A stretch of DNA of 64,000 bases from positions 62,001 through 126,000 of the forward strand of contig NZ_JACMYG010000013.1 in the NCBI RefSeq assembly GCF_014236655.1. The letters run 5' to 3'. The notes beneath the pieces are model-generated. The model was not told where the DNA came from, ran no database searches, and saw nothing but the letters and a program-made list of their open reading frames with translations. Position numbers and translations under genes: made by a program. Source of the DNA: Pseudomonas kielensis (lineage in GTDB: Bacteria; Pseudomonadota; Gammaproteobacteria; Pseudomonadales; Pseudomonadaceae). Below are positions 24,552-35,092 of the stretch, one piece after another (within the stretch, counting starts at the first letter, position 1; every line of letters starts with the position of its first letter).

Positions 24552-26033
24552 ATGAGCAAAGAAGTACTGCTGGTTGTTGAGTCGGTATCCAATGAAAAGG
24601 GCGTACCGGCTAACGTAATTTTTGAAGCGCTGGAGCTGGCTCTGGCCACTGCTACCAAGAAGCGGTTCGAGGACGAAGTCGATCTGCGTGTGGAAATCAA
24701 TCGCCACACCGGTGCTTACGAGACTTTCCGTCGCTGGACGGTCGTTGAAGAAGCAGACCTGGACGACCCGGCCATCGAAACCTGGCCGAGCAAGGTTGCG
24801 CAAACGCATCCGGGCGCCCAGGTAGGCGATGTCGTCGAAGAGAAGATCGAGTCGATCGAATTCGGCCGTATCGCGGCACAGACTGCCAAGCAAGTCATTG
24901 TGCAGAAAGTTCGCGAAGCAGAACGCGCACAAGTGGTTGATGCCTATCGCGAGCGCCTGGGGGAAATCATCTCCGGCACCGTGAAGAAAGTCACCCGCGA
25001 CAACGTGATCGTCGATCTGGGTAACAACGCTGAAGCGTTGCTGGCCCGTGAAGACATCATTTCTCGCGAAACCTTCCGGGTGGGCGTGCGTCTGCGTGCG
25101 CTGCTCAAGGAAATCCGCACTGAAAACCGCGGCCCGCAGCTGATCCTGTCGCGTACCGCGCCGGAAATGCTGATCGAGTTGTTCCGCATTGAAGTGCCGG
25201 AAATCGCTGAAGGCCTGATCGAAGTAATGGCTGCCTCCCGTGACCCGGGTTCGCGTGCCAAGATCGCGGTCCGCTCGAAAGACAAACGCATCGACCCGCA
25301 GGGCGCGTGCATTGGTATGCGCGGTTCGCGTGTCCAGGCAGTGTCCGGTGAATTGGGCGGTGAGCGTGTGGATATCGTCCTGTGGGACGACAACCCGGCG
25401 CAGTTCGTAATCAACGCCATGTCCCCGGCTGAGGTTGCGGCAATTATCGTTGACGAAGATGCCCATGCAATGGACATCGCCGTTGGCGCAGACAATCTGG
25501 CTCAGGCCATCGGTCGCGGTGGTCAGAACGTGCGTCTGGCTAGCCAGCTGACTGGCTGGACCCTGAACGTGATGACCGAATCGGACATCCAGGCTAAGCA
25601 GCAAGCAGAAACCGGCGACATCCTGCGCAACTTCATCGACGAGCTGGAAGTCGACGAAGATCTGGCACAGGTGCTGGTAGATGAAGGCTTCACCAGCCTG
25701 GAAGAGATTGCCTACGTACCGTTGGAAGAAATGCTCAACATCGACGGCTTTGACGAAGACACCGTCAACGAGCTTCGCGCTCGGGCCAAGGATCGTTTGT
25801 TGACTAAAGCCATCGCTACTGAGGAAAAGCTGGCAGACGCCCATCCGGCCGAAGACCTGCTCTCGCTTGAGGGTATGGACAAGGATTTGGCGATGGAACT
25901 GGCGGTGCGCGGCGTAATTACCCGCGAAGACCTGGCCGAGCAGTCTATTGACGACCTGCTCGACATCGACGGCATTGACGATGATCGTGCCGGCAAGTTG
26001 ATCATGGCCGCCCGAGCCCATTGGTTCGAGTAA
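24552..26033 (+). CDS. nusA: Transcription termination/antitermination protein NusA
   Basis: A 493-residue RNA polymerase-binding factor. In order: N-terminal polymerase-binding domain ([20 protein letters not shown]), S1 domain ([20 protein letters not shown]), KH domains ([20 protein letters not shown] and [20 protein letters not shown]), then two acidic repeats near the C-terminus ([20 protein letters not shown] and [20 protein letters not shown]) that bind alpha CTD or N-like proteins. The ATG at 24552 gives the family start; the frame is open 21 bases further. In E. coli NusA controls its own operon, which fits the terminators before rimP. Confidence 0.98.
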   Translation: MSKEVLLVVESVSNEKGVPANVIFEALELALATATKKRFEDEVDLRVEINRHTGAYETFRRWTVVEEADLDDPAIETWPSKVAQTHPGAQVGDVVEEKIESIEFGRIAAQTAKQVIVQKVREAERAQVVDAYRERLGEIISGTVKKVTRDNVIVDLGNNAEALLAREDIISRETFRVGVRLRALLKEIRTENRGPQLILSRTAPEMLIELFRIEVPEIAEGLIEVMAASRDPGSRAKIAVRSKDKRIDPQGACIGMRGSRVQAVSGELGGERVDIVLWDDNPAQFVINAMSPAEVAAIIVDEDAHAMDIAVGADNLAQAIGRGGQNVRLASQLTGWTLNVMTESDIQAKQQAETGDILRNFIDELEVDEDLAQVLVDEGFTSLEEIAYVPLEEMLNIDGFDEDTVNELRARAKDRLLTKAIATEEKLADAHPAEDLLSLEGMDKDLAMELAVRGVITREDLAEQSIDDLLDIDGIDDDRAGKLIMAARAHWFE

Positions 26034-26059
26034 TAGGCGCGGCCTGAGGAGAGAAGTGC

Positions 26060-28585
26060 ATGACGCAAGTCACGGTGAAACAACTGGCCGATGAGGTCAA
26101 AACACCGGTAGAGCGCCTGCTGCAGCAGATGCGTGAGGCAGGTCTGCCGCACACCGCCGCCGAGGAACATGTGACCGATAGTGAGAAGCAATCTTTGCTG
26201 ACTCACTTGAAAAGCAGCCACAAGGCGAAAGTGGAAGAGCCGCGCAAGATCACGTTGCAGCGTAAAACCACCAGCACCCTGCGTGTTGCTGGCAGCAAAA
26301 GCATCAGCGTTGAAGTACGCAAGAAGAAAGTCTTCGTACAGCGCAGCCCGGAAGAAATCGAAGCCGAGCGCAAACGCGAACTGGAAGAACGTCGCGCAGT
26401 AGAAAATGCTGCACGTCAGAAGGCTGAAGAAGAAGCCAAGCGTCGCGCCGAAGAAGAAGCGCGTCGCCAGCCTGCTGCTGCGCAAACCGCTGCTTCCGAC
26501 GCTGTTGCAGCGCCTGCTGCAGCTGCCGAGCCAGTGCGTGAGAGCGCACCGGTGGCTGCTGCTCCAGCACCGTCTGCTGACGTTCGTAACAAGCAGAACG
26601 AACAGCGCCGTCCGGACAAACCACGTGCAGACGATAACAATCGTCGTGGCAGTGGCGATGGTGAGCGCAAAAACGCTCCGCATCGTGCTTCGGTCAAGGA
26701 AAAAGCGCCTGCTCCACGTGTTGCGCCACGCACGACCGACGAAGAAAGCGACAGCTTCCGTCGCGGTGGTCGCGGCAAGGCCAAGCTGAAAAAACGCAAC
26801 GCCCACGGTTTCCAGAGCCCAACCGGCCCTGTCGTGCGTGAAGTGAAGATCGGCGAGACCATCACTGTGGGCGATCTCGCCCAGCAGATGTCGGTCAAGG
26901 CTGCTGAAATCATCAAGTTCATGTTCAAACTGGGTACCCCAGCGACCATCAACCAGGTACTGGACCAGGAAACTGCCCAGCTGGTTGCTGAAGAGCTGGG
27001 CCACAAAGTGACCCTGGTCAGCGACACCGCCCTGGAAGATTCCCTGGCCGAGTCCCTGAAGTTTGAAGGCGAGACCTTCTCCCGTGCGCCAGTCGTGACC
27101 GTAATGGGCCACGTTGACCATGGTAAGACCTCGCTGCTCGACTACATCCGTCGTGCCAAGGTAGCTGCAGGCGAAGCCGGCGGTATCACCCAGCACATCG
27201 GTGCCTACCACGTTGAAACCGAACGCGGCATGGTCACCTTCCTCGACACCCCAGGTCACGCCGCGTTTACCGCCATGCGTGCCCGTGGTGCCAAGGCGAC
27301 CGACATCGTGATCCTGGTCGTTGCAGCGGACGACGGCGTGATGCCGCAGACCATTGAAGCTGTCCAGCACGCCAAGGCCGCTGGTGTTCCTCTGGTCGTT
27401 GCAGTGAACAAAATCGACAAGCCGGGCGCCGATCTCGATCGCATCCGTAGCGAACTGTCGGTTCACGGCGTGACGTCGGAAGAGTGGGGCGGTGATACGC
27501 CATTCGTTTCGGTTTCGGCGAAAGTCGGTACCGGCGTAGACGAACTGCTCGAAGCTGTTCTGCTGCAAGCCGAAGTTCTCGAACTGAAAGCAACCCCGTC
27601 GGCCCCAGGTCGTGGTGTTGTGGTTGAATCGCGTCTCGACAAAGGTCGTGGCCCGGTTGCAACCGTTCTGGTTCAAGACGGTACCCTGCGTCAAGGCGAC
27701 ATGGTCCTGGTCGGTTCGAACTATGGCCGTGTACGTGCCATGCTCGACGAGAACGGCAAGCCAATCAAGGAAGCCGGTCCTTCCATCCCTGTCGAGATCC
27801 TCGGCCTGGACGGTACCCCGGACGCTGGCGACGAGATGAGCGTGGTTGCCGACGAGAAGAAAGCCCGTGAAGTGGCTCTGTTCCGTCAAGGCAAGTTCCG
27901 TGAAGTCAAACTGGCTCGTGCTCACGCAGGCAAGCTGGAAAACATCTTCGAGAACATGGGCCAGGAAGAGAAGAAGACGCTTAACATCGTCCTCAAATCT
28001 GACGTTCGTGGTTCGTTGGAAGCGTTGAACGGTGCCTTGAACGGCCTGGGTAACGACGAAGTGCAAGTGCGTGTAGTGGGTGGCGGTGTCGGTGGTATCA
28101 CCGAGTCCGACGCCAACCTGGCACTGGCCTCCAACGCTGTACTGTTCGGCTTCAACGTGCGTGCCGATGCTGGCGCGCGCAAGATCGTCGAGCAGGAAGG
28201 CCTGGATATGCGTTACTACAACGTGATCTACGACATCATCGAAGACGTCAAGAAAGCCCTGACCGGCATGCTTGGCAGCGACGTCCGGGAGAACATCCTG
28301 GGTATTGCTGAAGTCCGCGACGTGTTCCGTTCGCCGAAGTTTGGCGCGATCGCCGGTTGCATGGTTGTTGAAGGTGTTGTGCACCGCAACCGTCCAATCC
28401 GTGTACTGCGTGAAGACATCGTTATCTTCGAAGGCGAGCTGGAATCCCTGCGCCGCTTCAAGGATGACGCTTCCGAAGTACGTGCCGGCATGGAATGCGG
28501 TATCGGCGTGAAGAGCTACAACGACGTCAAAGTCGGTGACAAGATCGAAGTCTTCGAGAAGGTTCAGGTTGCTCGCAGCCTCTAA
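26060..28585 (+). CDS. infB: Translation initiation factor IF-2
   Basis: An 841-residue translational GTPase that recruits fMet-tRNA to the 30S subunit. The N-terminal IF2 domain ([20 protein letters not shown]) is followed by a charged Ala/Glu/Arg-rich linker (residues about 100-260). The G domain has G1 GHVDHGKTS near residue 350, G3 [10 protein letters not shown] and G4 [11 protein letters not shown]. The C-terminal domains contain the fMet-binding region ending [17 protein letters not shown]. An alternative shorter isoform from an internal start, known in E. coli, cannot be judged here. It is 26 bases after nusA. Confidence 0.98.
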   Translation: MTQVTVKQLADEVKTPVERLLQQMREAGLPHTAAEEHVTDSEKQSLLTHLKSSHKAKVEEPRKITLQRKTTSTLRVAGSKSISVEVRKKKVFVQRSPEEIEAERKRELEERRAVENAARQKAEEEAKRRAEEEARRQPAAAQTAASDAVAAPAAAAEPVRESAPVAAAPAPSADVRNKQNEQRRPDKPRADDNNRRGSGDGERKNAPHRASVKEKAPAPRVAPRTTDEESDSFRRGGRGKAKLKKRNAHGFQSPTGPVVREVKIGETITVGDLAQQMSVKAAEIIKFMFKLGTPATINQVLDQETAQLVAEELGHKVTLVSDTALEDSLAESLKFEGETFSRAPVVTVMGHVDHGKTSLLDYIRRAKVAAGEAGGITQHIGAYHVETERGMVTFLDTPGHAAFTAMRARGAKATDIVILVVAADDGVMPQTIEAVQHAKAAGVPLVVAVNKIDKPGADLDRIRSELSVHGVTSEEWGGDTPFVSVSAKVGTGVDELLEAVLLQAEVLELKATPSAPGRGVVVESRLDKGRGPVATVLVQDGTLRQGDMVLVGSNYGRVRAMLDENGKPIKEAGPSIPVEILGLDGTPDAGDEMSVVADEKKAREVALFRQGKFREVKLARAHAGKLENIFENMGQEEKKTLNIVLKSDVRGSLEALNGALNGLGNDEVQVRVVGGGVGGITESDANLALASNAVLFGFNVRADAGARKIVEQEGLDMRYYNVIYDIIEDVKKALTGMLGSDVRENILGIAEVRDVFRSPKFGAIAGCMVVEGVVHRNRPIRVLREDIVIFEGELESLRRFKDDASEVRAGMECGIGVKSYNDVKVGDKIEVFEKVQVARSL

Positions 28586-28656
28586 CTCGCGCACTTCAAG
28601 AGCCGTGATGGGCAGCCGCATGCAAATGCACGGCGCATCGCCCGGACTCTAAACGC

Positions 28657-28690
28657 AACGCCCGGTCTGGCTTCTGTCAGGCCGGGCGTT
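28657..28690 (+). other. Stable hairpin between infB and rbfA
   Basis: Arms AACGCCCGGTCTG and CAGGCCGGGCGTT form a 13-bp stem with one G-U pair. No T-run follows, so it probably serves as an mRNA-stability or processing structure rather than a full terminator in the operon. Confidence 0.6.
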
Positions 28691-28744
28691 TGCCGCTTTC
28701 AGACCACACGGGTTTCACCGTGAGGCAGTTACAGGTAACAAGAC

Positions 28745-29146
28745 ATGGCAAAAGAATACAGCCGTACCCAACGTATCGGCGATCAGATGCAGCGCGAGCT
28801 GGCACAACTGATCCGTCGTGAAGTCAAAGACCCACGTGTTGGCCTGGTCACCATTACCGCTGTTGAAGTCAGCCGTGACGTCGGTCACGCCAAGATCTTC
28901 ATCACCGTGATGGGCCAGGACAGTGCCGAGGACATCGCACAGAGCATCAAGGTGCTGAACTCGGCTGCAGGCTTCCTGCGTATGCAGCTGGCCCGCGAGA
29001 TGAAACTGCGCAGCGTTCCCCAGCTGCACTTCCACTATGACGAAAGTGTCGTACGTGGTGCCCATCTGTCGGCATTGATCGAACGCGCCGTGGCTGAAGA
29101 CAATCAGCACCCGGTCGCGGCAGAAACCGAAGACACCAAGGAGTAA
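28745..29146 (+). CDS. rbfA: Ribosome-binding factor A
   Basis: A 133-residue KH-like protein that binds the 16S 5' helix region during 30S maturation and cold adaptation. The N-terminus [20 protein letters not shown], then [20 protein letters not shown], and the core [20 protein letters not shown] and [11 protein letters not shown] are the family motifs. It is separated from infB by 159 bases with a strong hairpin and is followed by truB after 3 bases. Confidence 0.97.
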   Translation: MAKEYSRTQRIGDQMQRELAQLIRREVKDPRVGLVTITAVEVSRDVGHAKIFITVMGQDSAEDIAQSIKVLNSAAGFLRMQLAREMKLRSVPQLHFHYDESVVRGAHLSALIERAVAEDNQHPVAAETEDTKE

Positions 29147-29149
29147 TCG

Positions 29150-30067
29150 GTGGCTCAGGTCAAACGTATCCGTCGTAACGTCAGCGGCATCATCCTGCTC
29201 GACAAGCCGTTGGGGTTCACCTCCAACGCTGCCTTGCAGAAGGTGCGCTGGTTGCTCAATGCCGAAAAGGCTGGCCACACCGGCAGTCTCGACCCGTTGG
29301 CCACCGGCGTGTTGCCGCTGTGCTTCGGCGAGGCCACCAAGTTCTCGCAATACCTGCTCGATTCCGACAAGGGTTATGAAACCCTGGCGCAATTGGGCAA
29401 GACCACCACCACGGCGGATGCCGAGGGTGAAGTTTTGCAGGAACGCCCGGTGACCGTTGGTCGCACCGATATCGAAGCGGTATTGCCCAATTTTCGCGGG
29501 AAAATCAGTCAGATACCGCCGATGTACTCAGCCCTCAAACGCGATGGCCAGCCGTTGTACAAGCTGGCACGAGCAGGCGAAGTGGTGGAGCGCGAACCGC
29601 GATCTGTTACTATTGCGCGCTTGGAATTGCTGGCCTTTGAAGGTGATACTGCGCGCTTTGCCGTAGATTGCAGCAAAGGCACCTATATCCGTACCCTGGT
29701 GGAGGATATTGGTGAGCAGCTCGGCTGTGGCGCTTACGTGGCAGAACTGCGACGTACCCAGGCCGGTCCATTCAGCCTGGCCCAGACGGTCACGCTGGAA
29801 GAGTTGGAAGCGGTACATGCCGAAGGCGGCAACGAAGCGGTTGACCGTTTCCTGATGCCATCGGACAGCGGCCTGCTGGATTGGCCACTGCTGCAGTTCT
29901 CGGAGCACAGCTCGTTCTACTGGCTCAACGGCCAGCCGGTACGCGCCCCGGATGCACCGAAGTTCGGCATGGTACGGGTACAGGATCACAATGGTCGCTT
30001 CATCGGTATCGGTGAAGTGAGCGAAGACGGGCGCATCGCGCCACGTCGACTGATTCGGTCAGAATGA
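29150..30067 (+). CDS. truB: tRNA pseudouridine-55 synthase TruB
   Basis: A 305-residue enzyme making pseudouridine 55 in the T loop of tRNAs. The catalytic Asp48 is in [19 protein letters not shown]; further motifs are [31 protein letters not shown] and [16 protein letters not shown]-terminal PUA-like domain follows (from about residue 250, [20 protein letters not shown]). The start is GTG at 29150 ([15 protein letters not shown]), 3 bases after the rbfA stop with AAGGAG in the end of rbfA. Confidence 0.97.
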   Translation: MAQVKRIRRNVSGIILLDKPLGFTSNAALQKVRWLLNAEKAGHTGSLDPLATGVLPLCFGEATKFSQYLLDSDKGYETLAQLGKTTTTADAEGEVLQERPVTVGRTDIEAVLPNFRGKISQIPPMYSALKRDGQPLYKLARAGEVVEREPRSVTIARLELLAFEGDTARFAVDCSKGTYIRTLVEDIGEQLGCGAYVAELRRTQAGPFSLAQTVTLEELEAVHAEGGNEAVDRFLMPSDSGLLDWPLLQFSEHSSFYWLNGQPVRAPDAPKFGMVRVQDHNGRFIGIGEVSEDGRIAPRRLIRSE

Positions 30068-30140
30068 CCGGACGAGGGTGGCTGTTAACAGGCACGGTCA
30101 CTACTCATTTTTAGATACAGGGATTTGTCCCTGGCCTGTT

Positions 30141-30165
30141 GAAACTGTTTTTCTGAAACAGTTTC
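30141..30165 (+). promoter_or_regulatory. Hairpin in the rpsO leader (candidate S15 operator)
   Basis: Perfect 10-bp stem GAAACTGTTT-TTCTG-AAACAGTTTC ending 19 bases before the rpsO start. The next bases hold the AAAAGGATT ribosome-binding region. A structure placed like this suits translational feedback by S15, although no T-run excludes a purely structural role. Confidence 0.5.
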
Positions 30166-30184
30166 CTGATAAAAGGATTGCCTC

Positions 30185-30454
30185 ATGGCTCTCGACGTTC
30201 AAGAAAAAGCTCAAATCGTAGCTGACTACCAGCAAGCTGTTGGTGACACTGGTTCGCCAGAAGTGCAAGTTGCACTGCTGACCCACAACATCAACAAACT
30301 GCAAGGTCACTTCAAGGCCAACGGTAAAGATCACCACTCCCGTCGTGGTCTGATCCGCATGGTAAACCAGCGTCGTAAGCTGCTGGACTACCTGAAAGGC
30401 AAGGATCTGAGTCGTTATCAGACTCTGATCGGTCGCCTGGGTCTGCGTCGCTAA
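30185..30454 (+). CDS. rpsO: 30S ribosomal protein S15
   Basis: An 89-residue protein, exactly the E. coli length. The sequence [60 protein letters not shown] and [13 protein letters not shown] is diagnostic. S15 binds the 16S central domain early in assembly and represses its own mRNA in several bacteria. It lies between truB and pnp with a hairpin on each side. Confidence 0.99.
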   Translation: MALDVQEKAQIVADYQQAVGDTGSPEVQVALLTHNINKLQGHFKANGKDHHSRRGLIRMVNQRRKLLDYLKGKDLSRYQTLIGRLGLRR

Positions 30455-30487
30455 TAAGCGATTGCGCTAGAGGTTGGTTGTCTGTCG

Positions 30488-30514
30488 TGCGCCAGTGGGT
30501 TCCCCGCTGGCGCA
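30488..30514 (+). promoter_or_regulatory. rpsO-pnp intercistronic hairpin
   Basis: Stem TGCGCCAGTGGG-TTC-CCCGCTGGCGCA, 12 bp with one G-U pair, without a T-run. In E. coli RNase III cuts a stem in the corresponding position and lets PNPase control its own mRNA; a similar role is inferred here. Confidence 0.55.
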
Positions 30515-30659
30515 TGGCAGGCTCCCAGCCTCAAGTTTTATCTGGAACCTGCATTACCTGAGTAGCACCTGGACAATTGAGTCGGGCCGATTCCCGGCGT
30601 TGCCCAAGAATTTCGCAAGAAACCAGTTCCCCCAAGAGCCACAAAGAAGGTAGGACACC

Positions 30660-32765
30660 GTGAACCCGGTAATCAAAAAATTCCAGTTCGGTCAGTCGAC
30701 CGTTACCCTCGAGACTGGCCGTATCGCCCGTCAGGCCTCCGGCGCAGTATTGGTCACCGTTGACGACGACGTCAGCGTATTGGTGACCGTGGTTGGCGCC
30801 AAGCAAGCCGATCCAGGCAAAGGCTTCTTCCCTCTGTCTGTTCACTACCAGGAAAAGACTTACGCTGCCGGTAAGATCCCTGGCGGTTTCTTCAAGCGTG
30901 AAGGCCGTCCTTCCGAGAAAGAAACCCTGACTTCCCGACTGATCGACCGTCCGATCCGTCCGCTGTTCCCAGAAGGCTTCATGAACGAAGTGCAGGTTGT
31001 CTGCACCGTCGTTTCCACCAGCAAGAAGACCGATCCGGACATCGCTGCGATGATCGGTACCTCGGCCGCCCTGGCCATCTCCGGCATTCCTTTCGATGGC
31101 CCGATCGGCGCTGCCCGCGTTGCGTTCCACGAAAGCACCGGCTACCTGCTGAACCCGACTTACGAACAACAGAAAGCTTCGAGCCTGGACATGGTCGTTG
31201 CCGGTACTTCGGAAGCGGTATTGATGGTTGAATCGGAAGCCAAAGAGCTGACCGAAGACCAGATGCTGGGCGCGGTACTGTTTGCTCACGACGAGTTCCA
31301 GGTGGTGATCAACGCCGTCAAGGAACTGGCCGCCGAAGCCGCCAAACCGACCTGGACCTGGGCTCCACAGCCTGAAGCCACCGCACTGCTGGGCGCTATC
31401 CGTGCCGAGTTCGGTGAAGCCATCTCCCAGGCCTACACCATCACCATCAAGGCCGACCGTTACGCTCGCCTGGGCGAACTGAAAGACCAGGTCGTCGCCA
31501 AGCTGTCCGGTGAAGAAGGCCAACCGACTTCCGCTGAAGTCAAAGCCGCTTTCGGCGAAATCGAATACCGCACCGTTCGCGAAAACATCGTCAACGGCAA
31601 GCCACGTATCGATGGTCGCGACACCAAGACCGTACGTCCGCTGAACATCGAAGTCGGCGTTCTGCCAAAGACCCACGGTTCGGCACTGTTCACCCGTGGC
31701 GAAACCCAGGCCCTGGTCGTTGCAACGCTGGGCACCGCCCGTGACGCACAACTGCTGGACACCCTGGAAGGCGAGAAAAAAGATCCGTTCATGCTGCACT
31801 ACAACTTCCCTCCGTTCTCGGTAGGTGAGTGTGGTCGCATGGGTGGCGCTGGTCGTCGCGAAATCGGTCACGGCCGTCTGGCCCGTCGTTCGATCGCCGC
31901 CATGCTGCCTGCTGCCGACGTGTTCCCGTACACCATCCGCGTGGTATCGGAAATCACCGAATCCAACGGTTCCAGCTCCATGGCTTCCGTTTGCGGCGCT
32001 TCCCTGGCCCTGATGGACGCTGGTGTGCCAATGAAGGCGCCGGTTGCCGGTATCGCCATGGGTCTGGTTAAAGAAGGCGAGAAGTTCGCCGTCCTGACCG
32101 ACATCCTGGGTGACGAAGACCACCTGGGCGACATGGACTTCAAGGTAGCCGGTACCGCCAAAGGTGTGACCGCGCTGCAGATGGACATCAAGATCAAGGG
32201 CATCACCGAAGAAATCATGGAGATCGCTCTGGGCCAAGCCCTGGAAGCGCGCCTGAACATCCTCGGTCAGATGAACCAGATCATTGGTCAGTCCCGCACT
32301 GAACTGTCGGAAAATGCTCCGACCATGATCGCGATGAAAATCGACACCGACAAAATCCGTGATGTCATCGGTAAAGGCGGCGCGACCATTCGTGCGATCT
32401 GTGAAGAAACCAAGGCTTCGATCGACATCGAAGACGACGGTTCGATCAAGATCTTCGGCGAAACCAAGGAAGCGGCTGAAGCTGCTCGTCAGCGCGTCCT
32501 GGGCATCACCGCAGAAGCCGAGATCGGCAAGATCTACGTGGGCAAGGTTGAGCGCATCGTCGACTTCGGCGCATTCGTCAACATCCTGCCAGGCAAGGAC
32601 GGTCTGGTTCACATCTCGATGCTGAGCGACGCTCGCGTAGAGAAAGTGACCGACATCCTCAAAGAAGGCCAGGAAGTGGAAGTACTGGTACTGGACGTGG
32701 ACAACCGCGGCCGTATCAAGCTGTCCATCAAAGACGTAGCAGCAGCCAAGGCTTCGGGCGTTTAA
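30660..32765 (+). CDS. pnp: Polyribonucleotide nucleotidyltransferase (PNPase)
   Basis: A 701-residue phosphorolytic 3'-5' exoribonuclease, a degradosome component. Two RNase PH domains are present ([20 protein letters not shown] at the start; [20 protein letters not shown] and [14 protein letters not shown] in the second), then a KH domain ([20 protein letters not shown]) and an S1 domain ([20 protein letters not shown]). The start is GTG at 30660 ([12 protein letters not shown]), supported by AGAAGGTAGG upstream. A strong terminator follows at 32803. Confidence 0.98.
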   Translation: MNPVIKKFQFGQSTVTLETGRIARQASGAVLVTVDDDVSVLVTVVGAKQADPGKGFFPLSVHYQEKTYAAGKIPGGFFKREGRPSEKETLTSRLIDRPIRPLFPEGFMNEVQVVCTVVSTSKKTDPDIAAMIGTSAALAISGIPFDGPIGAARVAFHESTGYLLNPTYEQQKASSLDMVVAGTSEAVLMVESEAKELTEDQMLGAVLFAHDEFQVVINAVKELAAEAAKPTWTWAPQPEATALLGAIRAEFGEAISQAYTITIKADRYARLGELKDQVVAKLSGEEGQPTSAEVKAAFGEIEYRTVRENIVNGKPRIDGRDTKTVRPLNIEVGVLPKTHGSALFTRGETQALVVATLGTARDAQLLDTLEGEKKDPFMLHYNFPPFSVGECGRMGGAGRREIGHGRLARRSIAAMLPAADVFPYTIRVVSEITESNGSSSMASVCGASLALMDAGVPMKAPVAGIAMGLVKEGEKFAVLTDILGDEDHLGDMDFKVAGTAKGVTALQMDIKIKGITEEIMEIALGQALEARLNILGQMNQIIGQSRTELSENAPTMIAMKIDTDKIRDVIGKGGATIRAICEETKASIDIEDDGSIKIFGETKEAAEAARQRVLGITAEAEIGKIYVGKVERIVDFGAFVNILPGKDGLVHISMLSDARVEKVTDILKEGQEVEVLVLDVDNRGRIKLSIKDVAAAKASGV

Positions 32766-32802
32766 TCACGCCCTTCGCCTGACCGCTTCAACGTTCTGAG
32801 AA

Positions 32803-32837
32803 ATGCCCCGCAGTGGAAGCTGCGGGGTATTTTTTTG
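32803..32837 (+). terminator. Intrinsic terminator after pnp
   Basis: Stem ATGCCCCGCAG-TGGAAG-CTGCGGGGTAT followed by a seven-T run, about 38 bases after the pnp stop. Confidence 0.93.
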
Positions 32838-32904
32838 CCTGCAGGAAATTGACATCACTGGGGAAGTTGCCTGACCCCAAAGTCAGTGCTAGGTTTAGCC
32901 CACC

Positions 32905-32980
32905 GCCCGTGTAGCTCAGTCGGTAGAGCAGCGCACTCGTAACGCGAAGGTCGCAGGTTCGATTCCTGTCTCGGGCACCA
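32905..32980 (+). tRNA. tRNA-Thr (anticodon CGT)
   Basis: A 76-nt tRNA with encoded CCA. Acceptor stem GCCCGTG, D arm GCTC...GAGC, anticodon loop CTCGTAA (anticodon CGT), T arm CAGGTTCGATTCCTG. The anticodon stem GCGCA/CGCGA has unpaired ends (G27 with A43, A31 with C39). It resembles the E. coli tRNA-Thr(CGT), which shares the G27/A43 mismatch. Confidence 0.93.
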
Positions 32981-33114
32981 GGCAGTACCTGTTTTCAAAT
33001 GATCCCGAATGGTTCTGAAGGCCAGATACACCAGGCAACACGCGGTTTATTTGCGTCAGAGAGATCCTTGATGATCCAGATCCATCTTCCATTCCTCAGA
33101 TCAAAGAGAACGCC

Positions 33115-33420
33115 ATGACCGTTAACGCATTGACCCAAGAAGCCAGGCACGAACAAGCGCTGCAGTCCTACCTGCTGGAGTCGCCGCAACTGGCGGAAGA
33201 GATCAAGGACCTGAGTGCCGACGATCAGAAAGACCAGATCCAGTGGGCCTTCGAAGACGAGGCAGAATCCCAGGGCTTGCAGCCGTGGGAATTGACGCTC
33301 AAGTACACCTCAACCCCTGAAGAGTTCGAGGCTGCGCGCCTTGTTCTGCACAAGGAGGCTGCCGAAGTGTTGGGCGTCGAGTGGCAAGAGTACTGCGAGA
33401 TGAACAATCTGGTGGTTTGA
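33115..33420 (+). CDS. Small acidic protein, DUF6388-like
   Basis: A 101-residue cytoplasmic protein without signal peptide or membrane segment, acidic and helical: QSYLLESPQLAEEIKDLSAD, IQWAFEDEAESQGLQPWELT and FEAARLVLHKEAAEVLGVEW. It looks like the uncharacterised DUF6388 family of pseudomonads. The ATG at 33115 has GAGAACGCC before it. It lies alone between tRNA-Thr and the minus-strand nadC, with a palindromic repeat after the stop. Function unknown. Confidence 0.78.
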   Translation: MTVNALTQEARHEQALQSYLLESPQLAEEIKDLSADDQKDQIQWAFEDEAESQGLQPWELTLKYTSTPEEFEAARLVLHKEAAEVLGVEWQEYCEMNNLVV

Positions 33421-33436
33421 AAGCAGATTCACGCTT

Positions 33437-33492
33437 CAAGCAGCAAGCGACAAGTCAAGGCAGATCCGCTGCCCCTTGTCGCTTGCCGCTTG
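33437..33492. repeat. Pseudomonas intergenic palindrome, 18-bp arms
   Basis: CAAGCAGCAAGCGACAAG (33437-33454) and CTTGTCGCTTGCCGCTTG (33475-33492) are inverted with 17 of 18 matches; a nested GGCAG/CTGCC pair lies in the loop. It sits between the converging DUF6388-like gene and nadC, and resembles the AAGCTTCAAGC/GCAAGCGGCAAG type repeat common in pseudomonads. It may serve as a terminator. Confidence 0.7.
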
Positions 33493-33502
33493 TAACTGCT
33501 CC

Positions 33503-34351
33503 TCAGAGGCTCAAGCGCATCGACAGGTCGATCGCCTTCACATCCTTGGTCAGCGCACCAATCGAAATATAGTCAACGCCGGTCGCGGCGATTGGCAGCA
33601 GCGTACTTTCGTTGATCCCACCACTGGCCTCCAGTTTCGCCTTACCGCCGTTCAGGCGTACCGCTTCGCGCATATCATCCAGGCTCAGCTCATCAAGCAT
33701 GATGATATCGGCACCGGCCGCCAACGCTTCCTTGAGCTCCGCCAGGCTTTCCACTTCCACCTCCACCGGTTTGCCCGGGGCGATCTTGTGCGCGGCGGCA
33801 ATGGCCTGGGCGATGCCGCCACTGGCAGCGATATGGTTTTCCTTGATCAGGAAGGCGTCGTACAGGCCGATACGGTGGTTATGGCAGCCACCACAGGTCA
33901 CGGCATACTTTTGCGCCAGACGCAGCCCAGGCAGCGTCTTGCGGGTGTCCAGTAGCTTGACTTGGGTCTGGGCGACGAAGTCGGCCAGGTACTGGGCGCG
34001 AGTGGCGACCCCCGACAGCAACTGCAGGAAGTTCAGCGCACTGCGCTCACCGGTCAGCAGCGAACGGGCAGGGCCTTCGAGATGAAACAACGGTTGATTG
34101 GGGTTCACCCGCTCACCGTCGCGCACCTGCCAGTGCACCGCCACGCGCGGATCCAGTTGGCGAAACACCGCATCGACCCAGGCGGTGCCACTGATGACAG
34201 CCGCGTCACGGGTAATGATGGTGGCTTTGGCCAGGCGCTCGGCCGGGATCAGTTGTGCAGTGATGTCGCCGCTACCGATGTCTTCCAGCAGCGCACGGCG
34301 CACATTGGCTTCGATTTCGGCGGTCAGGTCGGCCAGGCGTAGATTCGGCAT
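33503..34351 (-). CDS. nadC: Nicotinate-nucleotide pyrophosphorylase (quinolinate phosphoribosyltransferase)
   Basis: A 282-residue enzyme that converts quinolinate and PRPP to nicotinate mononucleotide in de novo NAD synthesis. Motifs include [60 protein letters not shown] with the following [40 protein letters not shown], and [20 protein letters not shown]. The ATG at 34351 ([19 protein letters not shown]) is preferred to an upstream in-frame codon at 34414. It is divergent from ampD, as in P. aeruginosa. Confidence 0.97.
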   Translation of the reverse strand: MPNLRLADLTAEIEANVRRALLEDIGSGDITAQLIPAERLAKATIITRDAAVISGTAWVDAVFRQLDPRVAVHWQVRDGERVNPNQPLFHLEGPARSLLTGERSALNFLQLLSGVATRAQYLADFVAQTQVKLLDTRKTLPGLRLAQKYAVTCGGCHNHRIGLYDAFLIKENHIAASGGIAQAIAAAHKIAPGKPVEVEVESLAELKEALAAGADIIMLDELSLDDMREAVRLNGGKAKLEASGGINESTLLPIAATGVDYISIGALTKDVKAIDLSMRLSL

Positions 34352-34531
34352 AACGGGCTCCACAAACAAAGTGTCGCGATTATAGGGCCATGCCGGGAGT
34401 GAACCCAAGATCACAAATGCCTGGCCGGGTCATTACGCCGCAGGCAGCGCCTCAATCGCGGCAAGTGATCGCACCTGTGGGGTGATCGCGGCATACTGGA
34501 GCCTGTCAAAGCCGTTGTTGAAGGAACCTGT

Positions 34532-35092
34532 ATGCAGCTGGACCCCGCGAGTGGTTGGTTTGAAGGTGTGCGTCATTGCCCGTCACCCAACTTCAATGCG
34601 CGCCCCACGGGCGAAATTTCCCTGCTGGTGATCCACAACATCAGCCTGCCGCCGGCGCAGTTCGCCACGGGCAAGGTGCAGGAGTTTTTCCAGAATCGCC
34701 TGGATGTCACCGAACACCCCTATTTTGAAGGGATCGCCCACCTGCGCGTGTCAGCGCATTTTCTGATCGAGCGTGACGGCGGCGTCACCCAGTTTGTCTC
34801 TTGTCTCGAGCGGGCCTGGCACGCCGGTGTTTCGCTGTTCGAGGGGCGTGAAGGTTGTAATGATTTTTCCCTGGGCATCGAGCTGGAGGGCACCGATGAT
34901 CTGCCGTTCACCGACGCCCAGTACCAGGCGCTGACAGCCTTGACCCTGGAGTTGCAGGGCACGTTTGCGGCGATCTCCACTGAACGTATCCAGGGCCACA
35001 GCGACATCGCGCCTGGACGCAAGACTGACCCGGGGCCGGCGTTCGACTGGACGCGTTACCGCGCTGCCCTGGCACAAGGGGAAGGACAATGA
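34532..35092 (+). CDS. ampD: 1,6-anhydro-N-acetylmuramyl-L-alanine amidase AmpD
   Basis: A 186-residue cytoplasmic zinc amidase (amidase_2 fold) that cleaves anhydromuropeptides during peptidoglycan recycling; its loss derepresses the AmpC beta-lactamase in pseudomonads. The first zinc His is in LLVIHNISLPP; the second His and Asp are in the C-terminal GHSDIAPGRKTDPGPAFDW. The ATG at 34532 has GAAGGAACC upstream. It overlaps ampE by four bases. Confidence 0.97.
   Translation: MQLDPASGWFEGVRHCPSPNFNARPTGEISLLVIHNISLPPAQFATGKVQEFFQNRLDVTEHPYFEGIAHLRVSAHFLIERDGGVTQFVSCLERAWHAGVSLFEGREGCNDFSLGIELEGTDDLPFTDAQYQALTALTLELQGTFAAISTERIQGHSDIAPGRKTDPGPAFDWTRYRAALAQGEGQ

Noticed and set aside
25712..28621. 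Long minus-strand frame opposite infB and the end of nusA
   Set aside because: Shadow of conserved genes; no family similarity and no ribosome-binding site.
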